Assembly (NCBI GenBank): GCA_036345935.2
Contig: JADWOT020000260.1
Span: 6,207-70,206 of the forward strand
Direction: 5' to 3'
Length of the DNA stretch: 64,000 nt
Origin: Taenia hydatigena
Taxonomy: Eukaryota; Platyhelminthes; Cestoda; Cyclophyllidea; Taeniidae
Numbering within the stretch: position 1 is the stretch's first letter; every line of letters starts with the position of its first letter. Under the pieces are notes generated by a model. It was not told the origin of the DNA. It saw only the letters and a program-made list of their open reading frames with translations, and searched no databases. Positions 35,227-45,738 of the stretch are shown here, in pieces. The position numbers and the translations under genes are program-made.

Positions 35227-38200
35227 CTGAAGTAGATGTGTTTTACGTTAAGGTGGCGGTAAGAGGAAAGGAGGTCAAGGAAAATTTTACCAACCGGCTC
35301 CAGACGACTCCATTTTCAGTGCTTGATTAACGGTATTGCCAAAGAGGCAGTAACGAGGCATTGTAAGTCCTACGACACCGGCAGCACAAGGTCCTGCAAA
35401 AGGACAGAGAGTCTTTCCTCAATGCAATGCAACAAGACGCATGTTTTGCAGTTCCAATGAAAGTGTGATTTTGAAATCATTCTGTATACCGGTAGGCTGG
35501 AGCTTTAAAATGGCTTATAGATCTCGGCACTTGCTACCTGCTTGATAACAGTGCAACTGATACATGAAGAAGATCAAATGCGAAGCTGCAATTCTATGAG
35601 GATGCATTAGCCCGTGTTACGCATGGACAACAACACGAGGCCAGCGTATGGACATAAGATTGGCGGTCCAAATACAGCTTCAAATTCCAGCCTCAGAATG
35701 CGCCTTGGCCAAAGACATTACTCAAGTGTCGTTGGCATTCATAAGAACAAGTTGATGCGCACCTTTCACGCGCAGATTAAAAAGGGGACAGGATCAGATG
35801 CAAATCCAACTAACCGCTATGCAGACCGATACGCAGCCTCAAGGGGACCTGCGGTAAGTGCTTGATGGTAAAGGTGCCACAAACACTGAGCAGATGGAGG
35901 GCCATCGTGGCGACCTCAGCTGCACGGCGTCGTCCATTACGGACTGGCAATCCCGAAGTCACCATGTAGGCGTCTCCTATCGTCTCCACCTACAATGCAC
36001 AGATTCAGCGTCGATTGGCTAGCACTTTGAGTACTGTTCAGTCTGTGTTCGTGCTTTAGCGAGAGAGACGCAGGTATTGGTGTGGCTAATGAGCAAAGAG
36101 AGGTAGCATAAGACCCTGCCACCTCGATTGACTATTTTCTACACATGCTGGAATGCCATCCTATTTGGACAAAACAAACGAAACGAAACGCGATTTGGAC
36201 AACGCCATTAAGGCAAGTAAGTGAAGCAAAACACTTGTTTTCTTTATCAAATGTGATGAGTTGGGATCTAACTTGTGCCCATGAGTAGACTCAGGCGTCT
36301 CAAATCAAACCCACCTTGTAGGCGTCGTAGTGGGCAATAGTCCTGTCAAACAGTGTGTACAGATCATTGAGAAGATCAACAACCTGTAGTGGTGTGGACA
36401 TGGCTGAAATAGTTGTAAAGCCAACGATGTCGCTAATGTAGATCGACACCTCATCGTAGGTCTCAGGCGCCACTGCAACTCCCGCCTTTACCGCTTCCGC
36501 CACAACTCTACAATTCCAACTCAGCATCACCCTTCCACTCGCATATTACTCAGACTCTACATTTGCGTGGTCGTACACAAATTCAAAGCCAAAATGTGTA
36601 ATCTTAGCAGTCATTGCCGCCGGCCAGGAATCATGTGACAGGAAACTCACGGAGGGAGCAAACGGCAGATTAGAAGATCCTTCTTCCTCTTCTCCTTCTC
36701 TAGTTCATCCATTCGAGTTTTCACCTCTTCTTCCAACCGACTCGAGTAGTTCTCCATCATTTTGAACATGTGCTCTACAGTGTTTGTTTTTCTTGCAAGA
36801 TTGGGGAGGGGATCATGTGCAATCGCAAACCTACTTTTCGCTGGTCATTCGTTGAATCTCTTCATTCAGTTCCTTGAATGTTGGTCTTAGTCCAGGATTG
36901 TCCGACCATGCTCGCTCAACAATGGCTCTGTAAGTTGGTGGGACACCCGTCTCATGAAGCTGGGATGGAATATTGAGCAGTGGTTGGTGGATGATTCGCC
37001 AGCAAAAAAAGGACACGATCCAACGCAAGGTTACACATTTCCCTTTATACCTTTGACAATGTACTTCTGTAGCAGCAGCCTACTTCTTTTGCAGTTTCTT
37101 TGACAATTCTACGCTATACCGATGTATCAAATGCCAAATGCGGCAAATATTAGTAATTAACTCAAAAATACCCCGGTTGGCATAGCCGTTCCGGCAACGA
37201 TCGTGATAGTCTTTACTTGTGTCTTCACTATACCATAAGTGAGCAGTGCTAAGCCTCAATACATCTGAAATCCTCCTGTGAAGGTTTTGATAAACTCATA
37301 GTGATATCCTGGGGCGCGAATAAATACTCACTCGTGGCCGAAAAGGGGGTTTTTCTTTGCTCCTGACGCGTTCTATAATCTCTTCTGCTGAAGCATCTTC
37401 CATTCCATATGGTTTCGTCTGACAGAAGACTTCGTGCATTATTATACCGAATGCATAGACATCGCCCGGCTTGGTTCCAACTAACGCCAAGGTCTCATCA
37501 CACAGTAGCTCAGGCGCTGTCCACAATTTTTCTATGGGTGAGATACAATTTCGGAGGGTAACGAATGTAACTAACCTTCGGGGTTGGTTGAAGGACAACT
37601 GTCTGTCAAGTTGTAGATTTTAGGAATGCCAAAGTCGGTGACTCTTAAGACGTATCGGCAATTAACGACGCAATTGGCCGATTTGAGTCTTCCGTGGGCT
37701 TTGAGGCTTGTGCTGTGGAGGTACTCCATTCCCTTGTAACGTCATGTTAGAGGTTGTAGTTACAAATATTGGAGAGAAGAGATTTGTTTAAATACCATAA
37801 GATAGCATTGACTCACCCGAACTAAGTCAGTCATGAGAGAGACCTTGAAATCCCAGTCAAATGTGATGCTTTTGTTGTTGGTAACATCCTACGCATGGAA
37901 ACGTAGTAACGAGTAAGTCGGCAGCATGTGTCGCGTATCACTAAAATTGAATGTCTGTTGCGCATGAATGGAATCAGCAACAGAGTTACGGACGTGTGTT
38001 TCCCTCCAAAGGCTGTTGTGTAGCATTTGCAAGAGGTGTGAGATTGGAACATGGCAGTAGTCTTTATTGCCCTCTCAATTATAGTTCTGATGGCAATCCT
38101 TTAATTGGTGGAGAATATCAGTTTTGGACGACCATTTTGAAACATGTGGAACAGAACGAAAAGCATGGTGACTAGGTCAATGTTCTACAAAGGGGCTAAC

Positions 38201-41200
38201 ACAAAGCAACTCTGCTCGTTGTTGGAGGAGTCCTTTTGTGAGGTTGTTTATGAAGCGCTTATGAAGTAAGTTTCTACTGTAGTTCATCGGTACGTTTCCA
38301 TCCGTCGTGCTCAATATCCCTTTCTTTCTGGAACAATCTCAACTGTACTTCATGTCTATCCCTGTAAGTCAGCCAGTAGTCATGCTCATGTGCATTGTGC
38401 CATAACTTACCCGAATTCGTAAGCAAATCGCTGCTATCATTAAAGGCATATAAGTGTGGAAAATGTTGAAAATGAAAGCAGTGATGTGGATGGGTGCTCC
38501 TGGCTAATTAAATAAGGGGGAATTATATTATCACCTGAAGACTTCCTCGATGACAGCAGTGAAAAACAAGACTGAAGGATTGCGGCGTCACACAGCATCC
38601 TATGAAAGTATTGACATTTTCGTGTCGAAGTTCTCGCAGTCCCGCAAGGTAATCGATTAACCGTGAGCGCAGTGGTATGTGAGATAGGCCCAATTCCTTA
38701 ACGTAGACTTGAACTCCCTAGAACAACAAGCCAAGCAAAAGAGGTTACAAAAGCTGTTATAACGCATTGCTTGAGGTAGCAACATCTGCGCAATAGCATG
38801 ATGTGCACAGTTGGGAAACGCAAAATCATTTAGGTTTGTTCCTCTCACTTTAAGGTGGATCTCAGCTGCGATGGTGGGGGCAATGCTAATTGCACAAACA
38901 ATACCGGCAATCGAGCACTTCTACAAACGATTATGTCGTGCTCAAGATTTTGCTTTTTCTTGAATGATCATCAATAATTGAGGCGATTAATCTACTGTCC
39001 TCACACCTCGCACGACTCCACATTCCTGATAATAGAGCAATATACGTCATTACTGACATAAAACAGAAGCAGTTAAAAAGGCAGCTGGAGGTGGTAAGCA
39101 AAGAGCTAACAGAAGAGCTGCTGACATATAGGAGATGGTGAAATAGCCTGTTGACCGCCTACAGCCACACCGAGTAGGAAGCATAGGGCAAGGTGTGCAA
39201 GTGATGCGTGCTAAAGCCAATACTAGACAATCAGTGATGCAAGAATTTCTTCGCCACGTGATCGGACATGGCAGGATTGTACCACCCATCCTGCATACCA
39301 GAAGTCGACTCTTCAAATTCCTCGGAGGGAGGAGGATACACACTGCCTTATGCTCATCATCAGTGTCAAATGTCATCTTTCGACGCATGAATACAACCAT
39401 TCAATCCCGTTCTGTTTTCGAGCACTACCTATTGGCTTTTAGAAGGAAAACACTCCTTTCTGATTACATGCTGCGGACCTAGTGTACATAACTTCATTGC
39501 ATTCCTCTTACTTCAAATAATTAATAACATTCGTATGCAGCACTACTTGAACACGACTAGAGCCATTAACACCTTACACTTACATTTAACGCTGCCGACA
39601 TGGGCATAACGTACATTTAGTTGAGCAAGCCTTCTTTTTCGCGACCTCCGTAGGGGCTCTTCAATCATGCTCGACGCTGCAATCGAGGCCCGAGAAGTAG
39701 ACAGGAGTGCATAGAAGGAAGTACGGACATTCGAACTCGACACCGCATCCATTTGCAACTGAGGGGTTTAATGAGACTGAACGTTATCGACCATTCAGTT
39801 AACAACACTTTAAGGCTAAAAATATTCTTTGTTATTTAATTCCTCTGAAACATTCTTACGTCACCGCATTCATCCGCCAGTGTGTTTCCATCGTCATCGC
39901 TGAATGTAAAATCGCCTTCCACAAAAACGAGTTTGAGTGAATTAGAGTGCCGGATCTTACACACAATCCGTCTAAATTGACCACATCAGTGGAGATGCAC
40001 AATTTGCTCTACCTGTATACTAATACAATTGCCAAGTAGATAAGACCAACGTTGAACAATCCAAGTAGATTTATCAGTAGAATAGTTTGTACTGGCTCTA
40101 AAGGATAGATACGCAGCAAGAAAGGAAATTAAATCTGGTGGTAGTCTAGTATCACTCTTTTCGCATACCAATTCCACAAGGCGCAAGTAGGTAGCATGTA
40201 CTTTGAGGTCCGCGTCCATCGCCTGGCCATTTCATTGTACTCCTTGGCTGGGAGAGCATTAGTGGATGATGGATGACATCAATGAGATTGAAGATGTCCG
40301 CATATCTCTTTGCTTGGACTCCAATATTAGCCACCTCAGTGACGTTGGACTTGAGGGAGAAGAGGAGGAGGTCGAAGATGCCTTGCGAGGTATCGCCATT
40401 TTCAATTTGGTAATGGAAGGTGATGGAGGGCAGTGTAGGCACTTTGATATGTGAGAGGGTGCGCAGTGGTTCGAAGAGACCAGCAGAGGAGGCGATACTG
40501 CTACCACCCTCTTGCAGCAATTGGACTTGAATCAGTCGCATTGCTAGCGCTGCCCCACTAGCCACTGAGAGGTTGATTTGCTGCCAAGAGGAAACCAACT
40601 CACCAGCGCACAAGAAATCCTCTATGCTCTTATGCGTATATTCATGGGTAGGAGTTAGTTCACTGCTAGAGGTTGCACCCACGCTCTCTTCCTCCTCCAT
40701 TAAACATAGGTTGGGTGTTGAAATACATTACTGTTAAATTTAATGGCCGAATTTACCTATATTAACACCAGTCTCATCCCCTCCTATTCACCCTGGAAGT
40801 TATGACATCGCGCTGCTCTATGGGATGCCTTTTAACTAAAGTATTAGGGATTTTACAGGTAGACATCGATTTAAAGCGGTAGTGTGTGCAATAAAACAAA
40901 TCTGCAAACCACCTGTTCTTAGTGCATCACCTCATAACTAAAATCATGTTGGTGACGCAGTTATTTACGGCAGTCGGAGTTCTTCGCCGCTAATTGCAAA
41001 ATCACCTAAAGGATGCATGATTTGTGTTAGCTGCGTGTAGTTAAAATGTAGGAGAAATGTAGAATGAGGGCGAAGTGATGCAGATTACCTCCTTATACGG
41101 TATTGACACCTCATCGTATCTGGTGCCCTTGAGCAGTGCTGTGACAACGATGAGCGAACGACCAGCAGCCCATGTGGGTTCAGCTCGAGACAAATGCGCT

Positions 41201-44200
41201 CCCCATGCACGCAAGGCATCGTAAGTAAGCATATCCGTGGGACCCACGTGCATGAGTGCGATCCGCCCTTGCTTAATTCTGCCGAAGTTCTTAACGCCCA
41301 CTACAAATTTCACTGCCAGTTCTGGTCTTGCTAATATCAGCGCCACTGAAAAAAGAGGTTTAAGCGAGTAACGAATGGAAACAACTCGCATTTGGAACAA
41401 AGTGATCGCTTACCGTCCAAATGATCTTCCAATGGCTCTAGTAATCTCGTAAAATTTGTCGCCGATGTGATATGGACACTAGTTAAGAGTTCAAGCACGC
41501 TCTGCCTGTTTCGAGAGAGGCGAAGTGTTGATAGGATTGAATCTAATATCTCAGGAATGTGGAGGATGGTAGTGTGTAAATCGTAGAAAAGTGCAATGCG
41601 CCTCCATCCACTGTTAATGAGATAGACAAAAATGCCTCGTAGAATAGTCCTGCGCTGAACTACAANAATGAGATTGAAGATGTCCGCATATCTCTTTGCT
41701 TGGACTCCAATATTAGCCACCTCAGTGACGTTGGACTTGAGGGAGAAGAGGAGGAGGTCGAAGATGCCTTGCGAGGTATCGCCATTTTCAATTTGGTAAT
41801 GGAAGGTGATGGAGGGCAGTGTAGGCACTTTGATATGTGAGAGGGTGCGCAGTGGTTCGAAGAGACCAGCAGAGGAGGCGATACTGCTACCACCCTCTTG
41901 CAGCAATTGGACTTGAATCAGTCGCATTGCTAGCGCCGCCCCACTAGCCACTGAGAGGTTGATTTGCTGCCTAGAGGAAACCAACTCACCAGCGCACAAG
42001 AAATCCTCTATGCTCTCATGCGTATATTCATGGATAGGAGTTAGTTCACTGCTAGAGGTTGCACCCACGCTCTCTTCCTCCTCCATCAAACAAAGGTTGG
42101 GTGTTGAAATACATTACTGTTAAATTTAATGGCCGAATTTACCTATATTAACACCAGTCTCATCCCCTCCTATTCACCCTGGAAGTTATGACATCGCGCT
42201 GCTCTATGGGATGCCTTTTAACTAAAGTATTAAGGATTTTACAGGTAGACATCGATTTAAAAGCGGTAGTGTGTGCAATAAAGCAAATCTGCGAACCACC
42301 TGTTCGTAGTGCATCACCTCATAACTAAAATCATGTTGGTGACGCAGTTATTTACGGCAGTCAGAGTTTTTTGCCGCTAATTGCAAAATCACCTAAAGGA
42401 TGCATGATTTGTGTTAGCTGCGTGTAGTTAAAATGTAGGAGAAATGTAGAATGAGGGCGAAGTGATGCAGATTACCTCCTTATACGGTATTGACACCTCA
42501 TCGTATCTGGTGCCCTTGGGCAGTGCTGTGACAACGATGAGCGAACGACCAGCAGCCCAAGTGGGTTCAGCTCGAGACAAATGCGCTCCCCATGCACGCA
42601 AGGCATCGTAAGTAAGCATATCCGTGGGATCCACGTGCATGAGTGCGATCCGCCCTTGCTTAATTCTGCCGAAGTTCTTAACGCCCACTACAAATTTCAC
42701 TGCCAGTTCTGGTCTTGCTAATATCAGCGCCACTGAAAAAGAGGTTTAAGCGAGTAAAGAAGGGAAACAACTCGCATTTGGAACAAAGTGATCGCTTACC
42801 ATCCAAATGATCTTCCAATGGCTCCAGTAATCTCGTAAAATTTGTCGCCGATGTGATATGGACAATAGTTAAGAGTTCAAGCACGCTCTGCCTGTTTCGA
42901 GAGAGGCGAAGTGTTGATAGGATTGAATCTAATATCTCAGGAATGTGGAGGATGGTAGTGTGTAAATCGTAGAAAAGTGCAATGCGCCTCCATCCACTGT
43001 TGATGAGATAGACAAAAATGCCTCGTAGAATAGTCCTGCGCTGAACTACAACAGATACCGCAGCGATGGGTGGAGGGTATAAACCACGACTACTGTCGTG
43101 GAGGTGGTTGACAAAGACAGAGGTGGAACCCAACACTTGACAGTAGTAGGAGATCTGGTAGAGCTGAGATCGTTGCCGCTCCTTTGGGTTACCAAGATTG
43201 ATCCATTCGTTCACCAAATTACAGTCGCTAGCTAAGGGAGGCCCCAGTAACACGCTGAACCCCGCAGAGTTTGACGCGTTCTGCTAAAATTGCAATACAA
43301 TTATTTTAATGCATGAAACACATTTTGGTGGCAAGTACATGTGAAATAAAATATTTTCATTATCTCCACCGCTACTTGCAATGACGTGTGCCACAATTGG
43401 TTAAGGATGAAAACGCGGAAGCAGAGGGATTTGTAAGGAATAAACTTAACAAACCTAGGTGGGGCGGATTGATATAAAATGGGCGAGCAATGCATCAATG
43501 TTAAATTCCAACTTAAAAGTGTTGCCAAGAATTTGCGCAGATGCTGACGTTGCAGTGTTAGACTTATTAGTGAATGCCAACACCTAGCTCTGACGCTGGT
43601 TACTTTCTTATTTCATTGATGGTTATTTGGGCAGTGGAGATGGGATAAACACAGCATTCGATACTGTTACGAGAAGGCGTTAGAATGCGGAGGTAGTGAA
43701 TGTCACCATGCTATTTCTTTCTATAAGCAACTCGATTTTCGGGATTGAGGTAGCTCTGCTGTCACGTAACGTGGTTACCATTCCACCACATCTCAAAATT
43801 GAGTATGATGACACTGGATGAGTTGGTGGTTAAATAGCATGGGTTTGCCTTGCATGAGACGCGTTCACATGGCACTCACACGTACAAGGTCACCTCAGCG
43901 TAAGTGTCAACACTGCTCGAAAGGCTGTCAAATTCTACCACGACGAACCTGTAAGTTTTGCAGAATTCCGTACAGCACGCTTGCTCTCGAGGCCTCCTGC
44001 ATTGAGCAGCCAGACACCCGTATGTACTCCAGAGCAGAAAAGAAACTTGTCTCACCGTTCGCCGGCACCAATGAGCGCACGTAGTGCACAGCTGCGGCGA
44101 CGCTGTGAGCGATGTTGAAGTGCTCCATATCGGACGAGCACCCAGGGTCAGAGACGAATGTATAGATGGTGAGAAGATTTCGACCACTCGATAAAACCTC

Positions 44201-44260
44201 ATTTTCTTCACCGAGGACGTCAAGGATGGTCAAGGTGATCAAGAAAGCGACCAGAAGCAT
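35048..44260 (-). CDS. Receptor-type (membrane) guanylate cyclase, whole gene
   Basis: A single-pass receptor that makes cGMP from GTP at the plasma membrane. The exons read in order: signal peptide and ectodomain start (44260-43949), ectodomain (43283-40169, with an internal duplication), membrane helix (40097-40021), juxtamembrane (39758-39615), kinase-homology domain (37888-36835), coiled linker (36791-36651), cyclase domain (36507-35295) and C-terminal exon (35226-35048). Every listed junction from 37888 down to the stop, and most upstream ones, has GT-AG ends and matching phase. The sum is about 1,050 residues without the duplication, usual for the family. Exons for the kinase-homology N-lobe, expected between 39614 and 37889, were not found; that interval holds antisense coding-like sequence instead. 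The ligand cannot be told from sequence. Guanylate rather than adenylate cyclase is indicated by the domain order and by the Glu of VETIGDAYM and the Cys of RYCLFG, which recognise guanine. Confidence 0.9.
35295..35393 (-). CDS. Guanylate cyclase catalytic exon C
   Basis: It encodes [18 protein letters not shown] followed by [14 protein letters not shown]. The GTP-selecting Cys is kept. Compared with the family consensus GDTVNTASRMES, the Asp after Gly is Asn and the catalytic Arg (N-x3-R) is Lys. The donor is GAGCCG|GTTGGT, phase 1. Confidence 0.9.
35815..35989 (-). CDS. Guanylate cyclase catalytic exon B, second metal site and guanine Glu
   Basis: It begins [10 protein letters not shown], with the second metal-binding Asp and the guanine-selecting Glu, then [19 protein letters not shown] and ends [10 protein letters not shown]. 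The frame is intact. It splices (phase 1) to exon C to give [12 protein letters not shown]. Confidence 0.92.
36315..36507 (-). CDS. Guanylate cyclase catalytic exon A, first metal-binding site
   Basis: It reads VVAEAVKAG, then [14 protein letters not shown] and [10 protein letters not shown]. The Asp of SDIVGF binds catalytic Mg2+. The donor is TACAAG|GTGGG, phase 0. This exon has been deleted from the inverted copy at the left of the window. Confidence 0.92.
36651..36791 (-). CDS. Guanylate cyclase coiled linker exon
   Basis: It encodes [20 protein letters not shown] and a run of charged heptads ending LLICRLLPP. This is the dimerising signalling helix between the kinase-homology and cyclase domains. 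The introns on either side are 43 and 143 bp. The donor is CCTCC|GTGAGT. Confidence 0.88.
36835..36959 (-). CDS. Guanylate cyclase kinase-homology C-terminal exon
   Basis: The acceptor is CCATCCCAG|CTTCATG and the donor GAAAA|GTAGGT. It encodes [20 protein letters not shown], the last helices of the kinase-homology domain (the 'CW..dP..RP.f' motif, here AW instead of CW), ending EEIQRMTSE. Phase is 0 in and 2 out. Confidence 0.88.
37332..37888 (-). CDS. Guanylate cyclase kinase-homology exons (three)
   Basis: Three exons in matching phase: 37888-37817 ([20 protein letters not shown]), 37732-37576 ([24 protein letters not shown]) and 37531-37332 ([31 protein letters not shown]). The introns are 84 and 44 bp. 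The catalytic-loop HRD of true kinases is replaced by HGRLKSANC, as in all receptor guanylate cyclases, so this is a pseudokinase that regulates the cyclase. The glycine-rich loop and ATP-lysine region should lie upstream and were not found. Confidence 0.88.
37951..39440 (+). pseudogene. Antisense coding-like segment inside the guanylate cyclase intron
   Basis: Coding-like blocks lie on the strand opposite the cyclase: about 37960-38270 ([20 protein letters not shown], with an in-frame TAG at the start of the next block and a shift after it, ending near a GTAAGT donor), 38470-38660 ([21 protein letters not shown]), 38980-39140 ([34 protein letters not shown]) and 39190-39440. The same blocks recur in the inverted copy at 3330-2160, where the first block is open. 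I do not recognise the protein. It looks like a broken nested gene acquired before the cyclase locus was duplicated. Confidence 0.4.
39615..39758 (-). CDS. Probable juxtamembrane exon of the guanylate cyclase
   Basis: It lies between CCCCTCAG|TTGC and CTAAAT|GTACGT and is open in the phase set by the membrane exon. It encodes a Ser-rich stretch followed by basic [16 protein letters not shown], suitable for the cytoplasmic side of the membrane. The inverted copy (1812-1955) has a stop in this frame. Family resemblance is weak, so the assignment rests on position, phase and splice sites. Confidence 0.5.
40021..40097 (-). CDS. Guanylate cyclase transmembrane exon
   Basis: A strong polypyrimidine acceptor (CTATCCTTTAG) is followed by [20 protein letters not shown] and LAIVL, one membrane-spanning helix. 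Two donors are possible: TTA|GTATAC (used here; phase 0 fits the next exon) and ACAG|GTAGAG eight bases further on. The helix is preserved in the inverted copy at 1475-1549. Confidence 0.75.
40169..40694 (-). CDS. Guanylate cyclase exon 4, full copy: membrane-proximal ectodomain
   Basis: The full version of the exon broken at 41667. It ends WPGDGRGP...LAPCGI, matching the conserved 'WPGG...P.CG' motif just outside the membrane in receptor guanylate cyclases. The donor is GGAATTG|GTATGC, phase 1. It joins the transmembrane exon through a 71-bp intron. Confidence 0.8.
41089..41665 (-). CDS. Second copies of guanylate cyclase exon 2 (3' part) and exon 3
   Basis: Positions 41665 down to about 41414 repeat the 3' half of exon 2 ([10 protein letters not shown] onward) and 41345-41089 repeat exon 3, with the same splice sites. 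Differences from the first copies are scattered single bases, such as GACCCACG versus GATCCACG and GAGCAG versus GGGCAG. If the locus is truly duplicated, the ectodomain would contain a repeated segment; if it is an assembly artefact, these exons are alleles. Confidence 0.7.
41666..41666. other. Single undetermined base at a duplication junction
   Basis: The only N in the window. It sits exactly between two 1385-bp near-copies, 40281-41665 and 41667-43051. This is most simply a contig join between overlapping or allelic sequences. The reading frame happens to stay open across it. Confidence 0.95.
41667..42080 (-). CDS. Guanylate cyclase exon 4, first copy, cut off at the N
   Basis: It encodes the membrane-proximal ectodomain, beginning with an acidic stretch and [12 protein letters not shown] and ending ...[10 protein letters not shown], where it meets the single N at 41666. 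The remainder of the exon ([26 protein letters not shown]) is present only in the second copy at 40169-40694. The acceptor is uncertain: ATGGAG|GAGGAA and GAAGAG|AGCGTG are both phase 0. Confidence 0.7.
42476..42732 (-). CDS. Guanylate cyclase exon 3: ectodomain
   Basis: The acceptor is TTTTTCAG|TGGCGC and the donor GGAG|GTAATC. It encodes [14 protein letters not shown] and continues to DEVSIPYKE, in phase with exon 2. It is repeated almost unchanged at 41089-41345, and a decayed version lies on the other strand at 382-618. Confidence 0.85.
42800..43283 (-). CDS. Guanylate cyclase exon 2: ANF-receptor-type ligand-binding domain
   Basis: The exon reads [15 protein letters not shown] near its start and [10 protein letters not shown] later, both typical of the periplasmic-binding-protein-like ectodomain of receptor guanylate cyclases. 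The acceptor is a TTTTAGCAG doublet, so there are two possible sites 3 nt apart. The donor is GGATG|GTAAGC, phase 1. Only a 67-bp intron separates it from the next exon. Confidence 0.85.
43949..44260 (-). CDS. Guanylate cyclase exon 1: signal peptide and start of ectodomain
   Basis: The ATG opens a signal peptide ([17 protein letters not shown]), followed by about 85 residues of extracellular domain with paired cysteines. The exon ends in TTACAG|GTTCGT, phase 0. It joins cleanly to the acceptor near 43283 to give ...[22 protein letters not shown]..., the usual lead into the 'LLGP' strand of the ANF-receptor ligand-binding fold. The ATG is chosen because the hydrophobic core starts at once. 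The intron is about 665 bp. Confidence 0.85.
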
Positions 44261-44312
44261 CTCGTTTTATCGAACGATTATGTAAGGAATTGAAGAGGTG
44301 TGAAATGGTTTC

Positions 44313-44320
44313 AATTTATA
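44313..44320 (-). promoter_or_regulatory. Possible TATA box of the guanylate cyclase
   Basis: On the minus strand the octamer TATAAATT lies about 53 bp before the ATG at 44260. That spacing would allow a 5' UTR of roughly 25 nt. This is only a motif match in AT-rich sequence, and trans-splicing or a distal promoter would make it irrelevant. Confidence 0.25.
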
Positions 44321-45738
44321 TGTAAGCGGTTGATGTTAACGCCCCTTCTTAATGCACATAAGCAATTAATGTAGGCGTTAACGGAGCTAAAGTTTGCTTG
44401 GCATGATGGAGCAAAAGATGCAGAAGTATTTTATTAGCGAATTTTTTGCAGCTATTTAACACACTAGGAGAGGTTGGAAGGTTGCATGCATGAAGCTTAA
44501 TAAACTGCTCCTATCAGAATAACCGATGGGTAGGCCAGTGCATTAACTTTATAAATAGCTGGGACGATTTCGCTGACAATATACTCTAACACCTTTAACT
44601 TAATTATGTCACGCAAACTCCAATCCCGTCAACGCCTGCATTAATTACTTTTGTGAGTTAAGAAGGGACGTTAATATCAACCGCTTGAATACAAATTGAA
44701 CCTATTCCACACCTCCCCTAATTCTCCAATACAAGTTGCCCCACTGATAAATCTACTTGGACACTTTAAAGGCACGCTGGGCTGTTAAAAATCAGTCATT
44801 CTTGAGATGATGTTTCCGTTGAAGACTTTGCAAATCCTCAACAGCTGTAGCAGTAGTGAAAGATCATGAAGGAGAGGCTGCTGTGGGTAGCTTTGGAACG
44901 AAATAGTGCCGCTGTGCGATAGATTTGTCCACCACTTTCAAAGTAGTTTACACCCCTACTTTCGCAAAGGCAATAAATTTTACTTATTAGGCGAGAAAAA
45001 TGGGACCATGCAATTTGTAGCTCGTTTGGGACACACAGATGGAGGTCTGGATGGAGGAATTGTTGTTAATGTAGGCTAGTATCGAATGGGTGCAATTCAC
45101 CTGTTTTGGCGTGACTAGGAACACTGTTCACGGCGAAAGATTTGACCTGGAGAATAGTCACATGGGTGGAATGTATATAAGGTGCTTCGCGAAGGTCCAT
45201 TTATGCCATGCTCATGAAGTACAGCCAAACGCAAACTCTAGCGCTAAATTTGCAGAAAGGATAGGATGGCACTTACTTAAGCAACAAAGACACTGTGTAA
45301 GTTTCATTCGTTCGTTTTATCTCTCCTTAACTTTCTCACGCAGCTGACAATGTTCGCCGATCTAGTCAATGGTTATTATGAATTAATGCTGTTCATATGA
45401 CAGCTGCTATTAGTTACTACTTCGTTAACATCTAGTGCGCACAGGCTTCGAATCAATGACCTTGTATACGTTTGAGACACTGCTTAATTTGAGCTTAGGA
45501 AAAATAATTTTGCTAAAATAAATTCGTATTTTTGAATTTTGTTCTTGTTCTGCATATGCGAATATGCAGTTATTAATAGTTCTGTGATCCTTTTGGCATC
45601 AGATTTTATCAACGTGTGACGAGGGGTGAGGCATTGCCGTACGTTCTTCAATTGTGAACAAGAAATTGCCTGCCAAATCGATTAGTTTGCCACCTGAGAG
45701 CGGTCAAAGTATTCCAGACCAAGACCCTTCGTGAAAAT

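Noticed and set aside
35614..35865. 83-codon plus-strand open stretch
   Set aside because: It covers the downstream intron and 3' edge of cyclase catalytic exon B in antisense and has no splice signals of its own.
43818..44084. 88-codon plus-strand open stretch
   Set aside because: Antisense to the cyclase signal-peptide exon, which has a signal peptide and phase-matched splicing.
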